From Pseudomonas lundensis (GTDB lineage Bacteria; Pseudomonadota; Gammaproteobacteria; Pseudomonadales; Pseudomonadaceae): a stretch of 64,000 bases of DNA. Numbering within the stretch: the stretch's first letter is position 1; every line of letters begins with the position of its first letter. Below, piece after piece: positions 9,685-19,140 of this stretch. The translations under genes were made by a program, and so were the position numbers. The stretch spans positions 248,001-312,000 of the forward strand of contig NZ_NQKI01000001.1 of NCBI RefSeq assembly GCF_002269125.1, in the 5' to 3' direction. The notes beneath the pieces were generated by a model. The model had not been told where the DNA came from. It made no database searches and worked only from the letters and a program-made list of their open reading frames with translations.

Positions 9685-10580
9685 AGGTTCAACACTGAGT
9701 AATGATCGACAAGCAAGGCGATGAACAACGCGAACAGGTAGTAAATAGAGTACTTGAAGGTGTTGATCGCGGCGTGCGGCAGGGTGCCACGGTACAGCAC
9801 CCATGCCCAATACAGAAAGCGTGCACCCAACCCCAGGGCACACACCAGGTAGAGCCCGCCGCTCATGCGAATCACAAACGGCAGCAGGCTCACGGCCAGC
9901 AGCACACAGGTGTAAAGCAGGATGTGCAACTTGGTGTACTGCTCGCCATGGGTCACGGGCAGCATCGGAATGTCGGCGTTCGCGTATTCGGTTTTGCGAT
10001 GGATCGCCAGTGCCCAAAAATGCGGCGGGGTCCACGCGAAGATAATCAGCACCAATAACAGCGGTTCGGCAGTCACATGCCCGGTCACGCACACCCAGCC
10101 CAGCAGTGGCGGTGCAGCCCCGGCCAGCCCGCCGATCACGATGTTCTGCGGGGTGGCGCGTTTGAGAAAGCCGGTATAAATCACCGCATACCCCAGCAAC
10201 GATGCCAGCGTCAGCCATGCCGCGAGTGCATTGGTGAACACCCATAACATCCCCAGCCCCGACACTGACAGCAACAGGGCGAACGAAAGCGCAGCACCGG
10301 CTGAAACCCGCCCCTCGGCCAGCGGACGTTTCTGGGTGCGCGCCATCAACGCATCAATGCGCCGGTCCACCACATGATTGACCGCCGCCGCCCCGCCAGC
10401 GCACAAGCCAATCCCCAGATTGCCAAAGACCAGCACTGTCCACGGCACGCCCGCGCGCGTAGCGAGGAACATGCCCACCAGCGAGGTGATGAGCATCAGC
10501 ATCACCACCTTGGGTTTGGTCAACTCCAGGTAATCACGCCACAACGCCTGACGCGGCCGTTCGACGATCAAGGTCGCCAT
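9681..10580 (-). CDS. cyoE: Protoheme IX farnesyltransferase (heme O synthase)
   Basis: A 299-aa polytopic UbiA-superfamily prenyltransferase (also called CtaB). The first Asp-rich site is [15 protein letters not shown], and the conserved [17 protein letters not shown] and [10 protein letters not shown] stretches are intact. It converts heme B to heme O, the substrate for CtaA encoded just upstream. It overlaps ctaA by 13 nt and sco by 4 nt, which fits tight cotranslation. Confidence 0.95.
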   Translation of the reverse strand: MATLIVERPRQALWRDYLELTKPKVVMLMLITSLVGMFLATRAGVPWTVLVFGNLGIGLCAGGAAAVNHVVDRRIDALMARTQKRPLAEGRVSAGAALSFALLLSVSGLGMLWVFTNALAAWLTLASLLGYAVIYTGFLKRATPQNIVIGGLAGAAPPLLGWVCVTGHVTAEPLLLVLIIFAWTPPHFWALAIHRKTEYANADIPMLPVTHGEQYTKLHILLYTCVLLAVSLLPFVIRMSGGLYLVCALGLGARFLYWAWVLYRGTLPHAAINTFKYSIYYLFALFIALLVDHYSVLNL

Positions 10581-11647
10581 GGCAGTTCTCCTTTAAGCAG
10601 GATCGGCGCGGGCACGGGTGGTCGAGGGCTGAAACGCCAGCGGGCAAGACGCGGCGCCTGGACCCTGACCAGGGCCGTACGAGCGTGGTAATTGACCAGC
10701 ACCAGCGTCAACAACAGGACGGCGCCGCCAGCGTTATGTGCCACGGCAACCGCCAGGGGCAAGCCGAACAGCACGTTGCTGACACCCAGACTCAGTTGCA
10801 GGCCAAGCGCCAGCATCAGTAACCCCGCCAGCCGCGTCATGCCCACCCGACGCAGTTGCCAGGCCAGCCCCAGCAACACAACCGTGAGCACCAACGCCCC
10901 CATGCGGTGAGTGAGATGAATCGCCGTGCGCGCGTCGCTGTCCAGCTGGCCGCCCAAATAGTTGGGGCCGATATGTTGCGTCAGATGAAAGCCGTTAGCG
11001 AAATCGGCCGGCGGCCACCATTGACCATGGCACGTCGGCAGATCGACACACGCCACGGCGGCGTAATTGGAACTGACCCAGCCACCCAGTGCGATTTGCA
11101 CAATCGCCAGCACCAGCCCGGCAGTCGCCCACCCCTGTAAACGGCGTGGCACGGCCAGCGCTGGCAGCACGCCTGACAAGCGCAGGGTCAGCAAAAACAA
11201 CAAGCTCAAGGTCGCAAAACCGCCAAGTAGATGGCCGGTCACCACTTGCGGCCAGAGTTTGAGCGTGACTGTCCACATGCCAAAGGCCGCCTGCGCGAGC
11301 ACCACCAACAGAATGAACAACGGCAATTTGAGGGGTTGACCGGGCAGTGCACGCTGACGCCAGGCGCGCGCCGCCAACAGCACGATCACCAACGCCAGCG
11401 TGCCGGCGAAGTAGCGGTGCACCATCTCGCTCCTGCCTTTTTCGGCATGTACCGGGGTGTCGGGAAAGTGCCGTTCAGCATGGGCCAATTGAGCATCGGT
11501 TTTGGGTACGCTGATGAAGCCATAGCAGCCGGGCCAGTCCGGGCAACCCAGCCCGGCATGGGTCAAACGCGTGTAGGCACCCAGTAACACCACCACCAGG
11601 GCCAGCAAGGTTGCAAGTAATGCGAGACGAAATCCGGCTTTGGCCAT
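10568..11647 (-). CDS. ctaA: Heme A synthase (COX15/CtaA)
   Basis: A 359-aa membrane protein with eight predicted helices. The four family histidines are in recognisable contexts: [28 protein letters not shown] and AVAHNAGGA. An N-terminal cysteine pair (GCPDWPGC) after the first helix matches the extracytoplasmic loop of type-1 synthases. A second pair, CVDLPTC, is in the equivalent loop of the second half. It oxidises the heme O methyl group to the heme A formyl group, working with the adjacent cyoE product. Confidence 0.94.
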   Translation of the reverse strand: MAKAGFRLALLATLLALVVVLLGAYTRLTHAGLGCPDWPGCYGFISVPKTDAQLAHAERHFPDTPVHAEKGRSEMVHRYFAGTLALVIVLLAARAWRQRALPGQPLKLPLFILLVVLAQAAFGMWTVTLKLWPQVVTGHLLGGFATLSLLFLLTLRLSGVLPALAVPRRLQGWATAGLVLAIVQIALGGWVSSNYAAVACVDLPTCHGQWWPPADFANGFHLTQHIGPNYLGGQLDSDARTAIHLTHRMGALVLTVVLLGLAWQLRRVGMTRLAGLLMLALGLQLSLGVSNVLFGLPLAVAVAHNAGGAVLLLTLVLVNYHARTALVRVQAPRLARWRFSPRPPVPAPILLKGELPWRP

Positions 11648-11657
11648 GACGGTTTTC

Positions 11658-12251
11658 CTACCCGATGTTGGACAGTTTCAACAGGTGGCGCAGGTCGTTG
11701 AGCACATCCTTGCCTTTGACACTGGGGTCATAGCGCAGCACCAGATTGCCGTGCGGATCGATGATCCACAGCTGCGCGCCGCCATTGCCCTGCGCGCCCT
11801 GTGTGTACGCCGGCATGTCCATCGCATAACGCTGCAACTGCGGGTATTCACGTTGCAGCTTGGCCACATAGTCAGCGTCCAGCGGCTGCGCGCTTGCCAG
11901 CGCATGGGTGGCGCGGGAGGCATCGCGCCCCAGACCGATCTGAATCTGGCGTGCCAGGTACACCAATTGCTGACACGCAACGGTGCAGGTTTGCGGTGCG
12001 GTCACCAGCAACTGCCAGCGGTGCTCGTCCGTTTCAACACCCAATTGAGCCCGGGTCGGGCCGTTACCAATCAGTTCACCGTGATAACTGCGGCTTTCCG
12101 GCACCCAGAACTTGAGCGTGTACATCCCGGTGGCCAATACCATCGGACCGATGGTCAGCAACAGAATAAAGATCAACTGCAGCCGTCCTCGACGCCGCGT
12201 AGCCGGTGCTGCGTTGCGAGCCGTTTCAGACCGATTGATGGCCGTTCCCAT
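11658..12251 (-). CDS. Cytochrome oxidase operon membrane protein, function unknown
   Basis: A 197-aa protein with a basic N-terminus (RRRGR) followed by one transmembrane helix (LQLIFILLLTIGPMVLATG) and an approximately 150-residue periplasmic domain. That domain has a CTVAC pair and a WIIDPHGNLVLRYDP segment, resembling the distal part of a SCO/thioredoxin-fold protein without the usual CxxxC copper motif in its normal place. A gene of this type sits between surf1 and ctaA in pseudomonads. A role in copper or thiol handling during oxidase assembly is inferred from position only. The start ATG lies 26 nt inside the surf1 end. Confidence 0.8.
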   Translation of the reverse strand: MGTAINRSETARNAAPATRRRGRLQLIFILLLTIGPMVLATGMYTLKFWVPESRSYHGELIGNGPTRAQLGVETDEHRWQLLVTAPQTCTVACQQLVYLARQIQIGLGRDASRATHALASAQPLDADYVAKLQREYPQLQRYAMDMPAYTQGAQGNGGAQLWIIDPHGNLVLRYDPSVKGKDVLNDLRHLLKLSNIG

Positions 12252-12963
12252 GGCGCTTCTCCCGAGCGTTATGCCAACCGAGGTACCCATAAAGCCCGCA
12301 CAACGCCAGCGCCATGGCGAACCATTGCACGGCATACGCGGTATGTTTTTCCGGCCCCATGCCCGTGGCGATCACCGGCCAGTCGGCTTGATACGCCGCA
12401 GGGCCGGGCGTAATACGCACTTCATCGTTAAAACCGATTCGACCCAGCTCATCCCACAATCTGGCCGGGAAGACCGCTGTCACCAGTCGCGGCCAATCAC
12501 CTGTGGTCGGGTCGGCGCGCAACTGGAAGGGCGCGCCGGGGGATTCGTACACCCAGCCTTCGAGGTCCAATAACTGATCCGGGGTGCTGAACACGGGTGG
12601 CGTGCGCCGACTTGGCCATTCAATCCAGCCGCGATTAAGCAGCAGCCACTGGCCGCTGGCCTGATCCTGAAAGGGCTGCAGCAGCTCGACCCCGACCTTG
12701 CCGTCGCGCATACGGTTGTCCAGTAACACGCTGTGTTGCGCATCCAGATGGCCCCGCAATTGCACCCGGCGAAAGGCGGGGGCGCCGTCGCTCATCAACT
12801 GCCCGACAGCCACTGGCGCGGCAGCCCGGCGTTCGGCGTAATGGTCGAGCAGCACGCGCTTTTGCTCGGCACGTCCCAGCTGCCAAACGCCCAGAAACAC
12901 CAGCACAGGCAATAACGCCAAGACCACCAACGTGGGTAAACGCCCGGGCGCAAAGGCGGCCAT
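12226..12963 (-). CDS. SURF1 family cytochrome oxidase assembly protein
   Basis: A 245-aa protein with the two-helix SURF1 plan: one helix near residues 10-28 (LPTLVVLALLPVLVFLGVWQLGR) and a second near the C-terminus (WFAMALALCGLYGYLGW). The family signatures WQLGRAEQK and LLNRGWIEWP are present. SURF1 proteins help insert heme A into subunit I. I chose ATG 12963 because the longer frame reads back into coxC. Only 11 bp separate it from the coxC stop, so there is no room for the small DUF2909 gene often found here. Confidence 0.92.
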   Translation of the reverse strand: MAAFAPGRLPTLVVLALLPVLVFLGVWQLGRAEQKRVLLDHYAERRAAAPVAVGQLMSDGAPAFRRVQLRGHLDAQHSVLLDNRMRDGKVGVELLQPFQDQASGQWLLLNRGWIEWPSRRTPPVFSTPDQLLDLEGWVYESPGAPFQLRADPTTGDWPRLVTAVFPARLWDELGRIGFNDEVRITPGPAAYQADWPVIATGMGPEKHTAYAVQWFAMALALCGLYGYLGWHNAREKRHGNGHQSV

Positions 12964-12974
12964 GGTCGGGGCGT

Positions 12975-13862
12975 CTACAGCACGTAGACAAACAGGAACA
13001 ACGCCACCCACACAGCGTCCACAAAGTGCCAGTACCAACTCGCCGCCTGGAACCCGAACTGATGCTCGGCATTGAAATGCCCGCGCACGATACGCACCAA
13101 CATCACCAACAGAATCAGGGTGCCGATGGTGACGTGGGCGCCATGGAAGCCGGTGAGCATAAAGAAGGTCGCGCCATACACACCCGAACCCAGCGTTAGC
13201 CCCAGCTCCTTATAGGCATGAATGTATTCCTCGGCCTGAAAGCCCAAGAAAGCGATGCCCAGCACCACAGTCAGCCCCAACCAGGCTTTCAAGGCACCGC
13301 GCTGGCCTTTGTTCAGCGCATGGTGAGCGAGGGTGAGGGTGACGCTGGAGCTGACCAGCAACACCGTATTGAGCAGCGGCAGGCCCCACGGGTTGATGAT
13401 GTCTTTGGGCGCCGGGTAAAGCACCGGATCGGGGCTGTTCAGCAAGGGCCAGGCAAACTGAAAGTTGGGCCACAACATGTGTGCCAGCGCTTTGCTGCCT
13501 TCACCGCCCAGCCACGGGCCCGAAAAATGACGCACGTAAAACAGTGCGCCAAAAAACGCCGCGAAGAACATCACTTCCGAAAAGATGAACCACGTCATGC
13601 CCCAGCGAAACGAGCGATCGAGCTGCGGGCTGTACAGCCCGGCGCGGCTCTCTTTAATCACCGCACCGAACCAGCCCACCATCATGTAGGCCACCAGCAG
13701 GCTGCCGACGAAAAAGATCAGCGGACCATGGGATTCAGGGCGTGCGGCCTTGAGGTCGCTGAACCACGTGGCCAGCCCGCACACCGTGACCAGCAGGCCT
13801 ACCGTGGCAATGATCGGCCACTTGCTCTGCGCCGGGACATAGTAGTGATCATGAGTTGCCAT
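12975..13862 (-). CDS. coxC: Cytochrome c oxidase subunit III
   Basis: A 295-aa, seven-helix subunit III. Conserved text includes RWGMTWFIFSEVMFFAAFF, the glutamate-bearing FQAEEYIHAY, FFMLTGFHGAHVTIG and the C-terminal SWYWHFVDAVWVALF. It binds the core of the aa3 oxidase and stabilises proton uptake. It follows ctaG with a 12-nt gap in the same operon. Confidence 0.95.
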   Translation of the reverse strand: MATHDHYYVPAQSKWPIIATVGLLVTVCGLATWFSDLKAARPESHGPLIFFVGSLLVAYMMVGWFGAVIKESRAGLYSPQLDRSFRWGMTWFIFSEVMFFAAFFGALFYVRHFSGPWLGGEGSKALAHMLWPNFQFAWPLLNSPDPVLYPAPKDIINPWGLPLLNTVLLVSSSVTLTLAHHALNKGQRGALKAWLGLTVVLGIAFLGFQAEEYIHAYKELGLTLGSGVYGATFFMLTGFHGAHVTIGTLILLVMLVRIVRGHFNAEHQFGFQAASWYWHFVDAVWVALFLFVYVL

Positions 13863-13874
13863 GGAGCGTTCTCC

Positions 13875-14444
13875 TTATCGGGCTGGCCTTTGAGCGTCAT
13901 TGCCAGCAGCAGCAACGGGCGGATGGCGCGCGGTGATATCGAACAGCGTGTAGGCCAGCGTCAGATGCTTCACGTCCTTGGGCATGTCGCGGTCGACGAT
14001 AAAACGCATGGGCATTTCGATGCGCTGTCCCGCTTGCAGCACTTGCTGGGTGAAACAGAAACATTCGGTCTTGTGGAAATACTGCGCCGCTTCAGCCGGG
14101 GAAATACTCGGCACCGCTTGGGCCGACATGGGGTGGTCAGAGGGGTTGGACGCCACAAATACCATCTCGTACACGCCGCCGGGGTTGACCACTAACTGAT
14201 CGCCCTTGGGGTAAAACTCCCACACCATGCCCAGGTTGTTGGTGGCCAGAAACTGCACCCGCACCTGCCGCCCGGTGTCCACTACCTGCGCCCCCTCATA
14301 CTGCCCGGCCGTCTTGCCGTTAATGCCGAAGGCTTTGCACATCACGTCATACAGCGGCACCAGGGCAAAGCCGAAGGCAAACATCACCACCACCATCAGC
14401 AACAGGCGCATAACCAGGCGCTTGATCGATGTTGAGTCAGCCAT
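13875..14444 (-). CDS. ctaG: Cytochrome c oxidase assembly protein CtaG (Cox11)
   Basis: A 189-aa copper chaperone for the CuB site of subunit I. An N-terminal helix (LLLMVVVMFAFGFALVPLYDV) anchors a periplasmic beta-barrel domain. The copper-binding CFCF motif is present in KTECFCFTQQ, as is the C-terminal MPMRFIVDRDMP block. A family cysteine just after the helix (DVMCKAFG) is kept. It lies between coxA and coxC, the usual pseudomonad position. Confidence 0.95.
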   Translation of the reverse strand: MADSTSIKRLVMRLLLMVVVMFAFGFALVPLYDVMCKAFGINGKTAGQYEGAQVVDTGRQVRVQFLATNNLGMVWEFYPKGDQLVVNPGGVYEMVFVASNPSDHPMSAQAVPSISPAEAAQYFHKTECFCFTQQVLQAGQRIEMPMRFIVDRDMPKDVKHLTLAYTLFDITARHPPVAAAGNDAQRPAR

Positions 14445-14507
14445 GAATCCTCCTGCTGCCTTAATATCCCTGGCCCTCTCCCTCCGTAAAGGGTCAGAAC
14501 AAAGGGT

Positions 14508-16097
14508 TCACTTGATTTCAGGCGGCGTCGTAAAGGTGTGATACGGCGCGGGCGATGGCACGCTCCATTCCAGGCCTTCGGCGCCGTCCCACGGTTTGGC
14601 AGGCGCTTTCGGCCCGCCGCGAATGCATTTGATGACGATGAACAGGAACAGCAATTGGGTCGCGCCAAACATGAACCCACCGATCGACGACACCATGTTG
14701 AAGTCGGCAAATTGCAGGTTGTAGTCCGGAATCCGACGTGGCATACCGGCCAGTCCCACGAAATGCATCGGGAAAAATGTCAGGTTCATGCCCACGAAGG
14801 ACAACCAAAAATGCAGCCGGCCAAGGGTTTCGTCGTACATATGCCCCGTCCACTTCGGCAACCAGTAATAGGTCGAGGCAAAAATGCCGAAAATTGCGCC
14901 CGGTACCAGCACATAGTGGAAGTGCGCCACCACAAAATAGGTGTCGTGGTACTGGAAGTCGGCCGGTGCAATGGCCAGCATCAACCCGGAAAACCCGCCG
15001 ATGGTGAACAAAATCACAAACGCCACGGCAAACAGCATGGGCGTTTCAAACGTCAGCGAGCCTTGCCACATGGTGCTGGCCCAGTTGAAGACTTTGACCC
15101 CGGTTGGCACGGCGATCAGCAGCGTGGCGTACATGAAAAACAACTCGCCCACCAACGGAATGCCCACCACAAACATGTGGTGCGCCCACACGATAAAGGA
15201 CAGGAAAGCGATGCTGGCCGTGGCGTACACCATTGAGGTGTAGCCGAACAGTGGCTTGCGCGAAAAGGTCGGGATGATGGCACTGATCGCGCCGAAAGCC
15301 GGCAGGATCATGATGTACACCTCGGGATGGCCGAAGAACCAGAACACATGCTGGAACAACACCGGATCGCCGCCGCCAGCCGCGCTGAAGAAGCTGGTGC
15401 CGAAGTGGATATCCATCAGCATCATGGTGACCACGCCCGCCAGCACCGGCATCACGGCAATCAGCAGGAAAGCAGTAATCAGCCAGGTCCAGACAAACAG
15501 CGGCATTTTCATCAGCGTCATGCCGGGCGCCCGCAGGTTGAGGATGGTGGCAATCACGTTGATTGCGCCCATGATCGAGCTGATGCCCATCAGATGGATG
15601 GCAAAGATGAAGTACGTCACGCTCTCGGGGGCATAAGTGGTGGACAAGGGGGCGTAGAAGGTCCAGCCAAAATTCGGCCCGCCCCCGGCCATGAACAAGG
15701 TCGATACCAGCATCAGAAACGCCGCCGGCAGCAGCCAGAAACTGAAGTTGTTCATGCGCGGCAAGGCCATGTCCGGCGCACCGATCATCAGCGGAATCAT
15801 CCAGTTGGCCAGCCCCACAAACGCGGGCATCACCGCGCCAAACACCATGATCAGGCCGTGCATGGTGGTCATCTGGTTGAAGAACGCCGGCTCGACGATC
15901 TGCAAACCCGGCTGGAACAGTTCGGCACGGATAACCATGGCGAACGAGCCCCCGAGCAAGAACATGCAGAAGCTGAACCACAGATACAGGGTGCCGATGT
16001 CCTTGTGATTGGTGGTCAGTACCCAACGCATCAAGCCTTTGGCCGGGCCGTGAGCGTGGTCGTCGGCGTGCCCGTGGTCATCGATAACAGCACTCAT
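14508..16097 (-). CDS. coxA: Cytochrome c oxidase subunit I (aa3-type)
   Basis: A 529-aa, twelve-helix catalytic subunit with the low-spin heme and the binuclear heme a3-CuB centre. Signature blocks: TTNHKDIGTLY at the N-terminus, WFFGHPEVYIMILPAFG with the cross-linked His-Tyr pair, VWAHHMFVVG with two CuB histidines, and FVVAHFHYVLV with the heme a3 and heme a ligands. The N-terminus is His-rich (DDHGHADDHAHG). I chose ATG 16097 because an AAGGAG site lies 7 nt upstream. Confidence 0.97.
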   Translation of the reverse strand: MSAVIDDHGHADDHAHGPAKGLMRWVLTTNHKDIGTLYLWFSFCMFLLGGSFAMVIRAELFQPGLQIVEPAFFNQMTTMHGLIMVFGAVMPAFVGLANWMIPLMIGAPDMALPRMNNFSFWLLPAAFLMLVSTLFMAGGGPNFGWTFYAPLSTTYAPESVTYFIFAIHLMGISSIMGAINVIATILNLRAPGMTLMKMPLFVWTWLITAFLLIAVMPVLAGVVTMMLMDIHFGTSFFSAAGGGDPVLFQHVFWFFGHPEVYIMILPAFGAISAIIPTFSRKPLFGYTSMVYATASIAFLSFIVWAHHMFVVGIPLVGELFFMYATLLIAVPTGVKVFNWASTMWQGSLTFETPMLFAVAFVILFTIGGFSGLMLAIAPADFQYHDTYFVVAHFHYVLVPGAIFGIFASTYYWLPKWTGHMYDETLGRLHFWLSFVGMNLTFFPMHFVGLAGMPRRIPDYNLQFADFNMVSSIGGFMFGATQLLFLFIVIKCIRGGPKAPAKPWDGAEGLEWSVPSPAPYHTFTTPPEIK

Positions 16098-16131
16098 GTC
16101 CTGACTCCTTGCGCACACATCAATGAGCGGC

Positions 16132-17259
16132 TCATTTGCCTTGCGCCTGTTTCAGCGCGAGCACGTCTTTGGGGGTGACCATGTCGCCCTTGTTGTTGCC
16201 CCACGCGTTGCGTTCGTATGTCACCACCGCCGCAATGTCGACTTCCGACAGTTGTTTGCCGAACGCGGCCATGGCCGTGCCAGGCTTGCCGAAATACACG
16301 CGATGCAAGTGGTCGGCGGCGGGGCCGGTGGCAATCGGGGAGCCCTTGAGCGCCGGGAACATCGGCGGCAGCCCTTGGCCTTCGGCCTGGTGACAGGCAA
16401 CGCAAGCGGTGTGGTAGACCTTGTCACCCCGCGCGACCAACTCGTCGAGGGTCCAGTCCTTGCTGGTCAGCTCTTTGAGCTGCGCAGCCTGCGCCTTGCG
16501 TTCGGCCAACCAGGCGTCGTAGTCGGGTCGGGTTTTGACATCGACCACAATCGGCATGAAACCATGGTCCTTGCCGCACAGCTCGGCGCATTGACCGCGA
16601 TAAAGGCCGGGCTTTTCGACGCGGGTCCAGGCCTCGTTGATAAACCCCGGAATCGCATCGCGCTTGACCGCAAACGCAGGCACCCACCATGAATGGATAA
16701 CATCCGCAGAAGTCACCAGAAAGCGCACTTTGGCGCCAGTTGGCAGCACCAGCGGCTCATCGACTTCGAGCAGGTAATGCTCGTCCTTGGGGGCTTTGTT
16801 ATGAATTTGATCGGCAGGGGTGGACAGGTTGCTGAAGTATTCGACGTCCTGGCCCAAGTACTTGTAATGCCACTTCCACTGATAGCCCGTGATCTGGATG
16901 TCGACATCCGAATCACTGCTGTCGTAGATATTGATCAGGGTTTTGGTGGCTGGCACCGCCATCGCCACGAGGATCAGAAAAGGCACGACCGTCCAGAGGA
17001 TTTCGACCGTGGTGCTCTCGTGGAACTTGGCCGCTTGCTGGCCCGTGGAGCGCCGGTGAACGATCATCGACCAGAACATGGCACCAAATACAATGATGCC
17101 GATGACCACACAGATCCAGAAAATGGTCATGTGCAGGTTGAAGACCGCCTGGCTGACTTCAGTCGCGCCGGGGGTCATATTCACGGTCCAGGCGGCCTGC
17201 GCCGGATTGAAAACGGACCACAACAGCAGGCCCATCCATAGGTTTGGATGTCGCTTCAT
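16132..17259 (-). CDS. coxB: Cytochrome c oxidase subunit II with fused cytochrome c domain
   Basis: A 375-aa subunit with a signal peptide (NPAQA-A), two membrane helices (residues 40-65 and 85-108) and a periplasmic cupredoxin domain. The CuA ligands are intact: His in DVIHSWWVPAF and CAELCGKDHGFM. After about residue 270 a cytochrome c domain follows, with the heme-binding CVACH and the axial methionine candidate GTAMAAFG. The fusion marks a caa3-type enzyme. It is the first gene of the operon, expressed from the promoter at 17403-17430. Confidence 0.96.
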   Translation of the reverse strand: MKRHPNLWMGLLLWSVFNPAQAAWTVNMTPGATEVSQAVFNLHMTIFWICVVIGIIVFGAMFWSMIVHRRSTGQQAAKFHESTTVEILWTVVPFLILVAMAVPATKTLINIYDSSDSDVDIQITGYQWKWHYKYLGQDVEYFSNLSTPADQIHNKAPKDEHYLLEVDEPLVLPTGAKVRFLVTSADVIHSWWVPAFAVKRDAIPGFINEAWTRVEKPGLYRGQCAELCGKDHGFMPIVVDVKTRPDYDAWLAERKAQAAQLKELTSKDWTLDELVARGDKVYHTACVACHQAEGQGLPPMFPALKGSPIATGPAADHLHRVYFGKPGTAMAAFGKQLSEVDIAAVVTYERNAWGNNKGDMVTPKDVLALKQAQGK

Positions 17260-17402
17260 TGCGGGTTCCCCTTTATTTTTCTTGTTATTGCGCCGGTCTA
17301 TACCTGCGTTACAAGGGGGCGGTTTTCAAACCAGTGAACCTTGACCGCCGAGCCTCGCCTGCTCAGGCAGTCGGGCATCATCAGAAAACGTTTACAAAAT
17401 CG

Positions 17403-17430
17403 AGTATAGCCAGCACCTCGAACCCCGCAA
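17403..17430 (-). promoter_or_regulatory. Probable sigma-70 promoter of the cox operon
   Basis: On the minus strand TTGCGG (17425-17430) is followed after 16 bp by TATACT (17403-17408). That places the transcription start near 17396 and leaves a leader of roughly 137 nt before coxB. The rest of the 331-bp gap between coxB and the plus-strand gene at 17591 shows no coding frame. Confidence 0.5.
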
Positions 17431-17517
17431 CGCGCTGACCGAAAACTGTAAAAAACTGACCCCAACGACAAATGGCACTCACTGCCCGATCGCAAAATGA
17501 ATAACAATACGCGCCCT

Positions 17518-17553
17518 CTGAAAAAGGCCCTGTGATTCACGGGGCCATTTTTC
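17518..17553. terminator. Terminator-shaped inverted repeat between divergent genes
   Basis: TGAAAAAGGCCC-GTGA and CAC-GGGGCC-TTTTTCA form a long stem with A- and T-runs at both ends. It sits 38 bp upstream of the start at 17591, in a gap between divergent genes, where no gene ends. It may be a transcript barrier, a leader attenuator, or the remnant end of a lost gene. Confidence 0.6.
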
Positions 17554-17590
17554 AACGATATTCCCTGTCTAGTGTCTCCCTGGAGTTCCC

Positions 17591-18226
17591 ATGAACACCG
17601 CCGCCATCCGCGAGCAGATCTTGTGTGCCCAAGAACATGAGGCCGATACGGGCCTGCTCGCTCGCCAACTGGAAACCAAACTGCCGCACCTTCACGCGAC
17701 CATTCATGTGCCCGAGGTCGATAAAAGTGCAGTGATGACGCGCTTTGTCAGCGCCTACATCGATCAAGTGCCTGACTTGCTGGAAGCGGCCAATGAAGTC
17801 GCGCGCGAAGCGGGCATCGAGTCGCAGATCAAGCCGGTACTGAAAATTGCCGAACAGTTTTTCGTTCAGCCGCCAGCACTGATGAAGGAACACGTCGGTC
17901 TGGAAGGTTTGCTGGATGAAGCGTATTTGGCGCACCGCCTGGTGGAAGAGGTCAACGACCTCTATATCAAGCACTTCAAGCAGCCGCTGATCCCGCTGGA
18001 CACCACGGTGGCCAACCTGATCGCGCATCAATTGATCGGTGAGAGTTTTGCCAATCAATTGGATGAAGTCGTGCATCACGCGCTTGACCGCATGCTGGAC
18101 GACGAGTGTTTCGCGCTGGAATCGGTGGAAGCCTACCGCGACAAACTCACCAGCCCGGACACCGGTGCCGCCTGGAAGCGCTGGCCGTGCCTGTCCAAAC
18201 AGTTGGGTGTCGGTTTGAATTTGTAA
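17591..18226 (+). CDS. Conserved hypothetical protein (PA0104-like)
   Basis: A 211-aa soluble, acidic, probably all-helical protein without signal peptide or membrane segment. Its first half is rich in leucine and glutamate (LLARQLETKLPHLHA, VPDLLEAANEVAREAG), and the second half has a VHHALDRMLDDECF block. The ribosome site CCCTGGAG precedes the ATG. Proteins of this kind are found beside the cox operon in pseudomonads, divergent from coxB. I recognise no catalytic motif. Confidence 0.8.
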   Translation: MNTAAIREQILCAQEHEADTGLLARQLETKLPHLHATIHVPEVDKSAVMTRFVSAYIDQVPDLLEAANEVAREAGIESQIKPVLKIAEQFFVQPPALMKEHVGLEGLLDEAYLAHRLVEEVNDLYIKHFKQPLIPLDTTVANLIAHQLIGESFANQLDEVVHHALDRMLDDECFALESVEAYRDKLTSPDTGAAWKRWPCLSKQLGVGLNL

Positions 18227-18315
18227 GCTTGCACGTGTCGCACGGGCTCAATGACGTGCGACGGCTGCGCCGCCGAATCAGCCTCGCGCTGCCCGGCGGC
18301 GACTACCGGCCTGGT

Positions 18316-19047
18316 TTAGAAACGCGCCTTGGGCGTTGCACTCGGGATCGGGTTGGTCCCGTCGAGTGGCAGGAAAGCGCCTTTATCTGCGTCATACGCC
18401 TTGATCTGGCTGGTTTCGATGTCATACACCCAGCCATGAATGAACAAATGCCCGCTGGCCATGCGCGAAGCCACTGACGGGTGGGTGCGCAAATGCTGCA
18501 ACTGAGCGATGACGTTTTCTTCGGTCAGTACGTGCATGCTTTCGGCTTCATTGGCGCAGTTGCAGTTGTCCTGCACCATGGTTTTGGCCACTTCTACGTG
18601 GTGCAGCCAGGCGCGAACCGTCGGCATTTTTTTCAAGCTGGCCGGGTTCAGCACAGCGCGCATTGCGCCACAGTCCGAGTGGCCGCAAATGATGATGTGC
18701 TGCACGCCCAAGGCCAGTACGGCGTATTCAATGGCGGTTGAAACACCACCGTTCATCTGACCGTACGGTGGAACTACGTTGCCAACGTTACGGGTCACAA
18801 ACAGATCACCCGGCGCACTTTGGGTAATCAACTCAGGCACGATGCGCGAATCCGCACAGGCAATGAACATTGCCCGTGGTCGTTGCGCAGTGGCGAGTTT
18901 TTTAAAAAAGGCTTCTTGTTCAGGGAAGATTTCGTGATGGAAATGTAAAAAACCATCAACGATATGGTGCAACGCTGCGTCGGCACTTTCAGCGTGTGAA
19001 GGGCCAGTGGCCGAAGCAGCAGGCTGCGGTTTTTGTTTATCACTCAT
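18316..19047 (-). CDS. Beta-class carbonic anhydrase
   Basis: A 243-aa enzyme that interconverts CO2 and bicarbonate. The zinc site is complete: Cys64 in ACADSR with the Asp66-Arg68 dyad, and His123 and Cys126 in CGHSDCGAM. The N-terminal 25 residues are low-complexity (PQPAASATGPSHAES) and precede the folded domain. I chose ATG 19047, since the upstream in-frame start has no better ribosome site. No SulP-type bicarbonate transporter is attached, unlike some other pseudomonad loci. Confidence 0.94.
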   Translation of the reverse strand: MSDKQKPQPAASATGPSHAESADAALHHIVDGFLHFHHEIFPEQEAFFKKLATAQRPRAMFIACADSRIVPELITQSAPGDLFVTRNVGNVVPPYGQMNGGVSTAIEYAVLALGVQHIIICGHSDCGAMRAVLNPASLKKMPTVRAWLHHVEVAKTMVQDNCNCANEAESMHVLTEENVIAQLQHLRTHPSVASRMASGHLFIHGWVYDIETSQIKAYDADKGAFLPLDGTNPIPSATPKARF

Positions 19048-19140
19048 CGCGTATTCCCCAAGGCAAAGTGGCACCGGATGTTACCTGAACTCAAATCGGG
19101 GCTCTACGCTAAACCTGCGTATGGCCCGGACAGGTGCGGG

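Noticed and set aside
14538..16178. Plus-strand frames opposite coxA
   Set aside because: Composition is Gln/His/Arg-rich, as expected for the antisense of a hydrophobic membrane protein, and no domain is seen.
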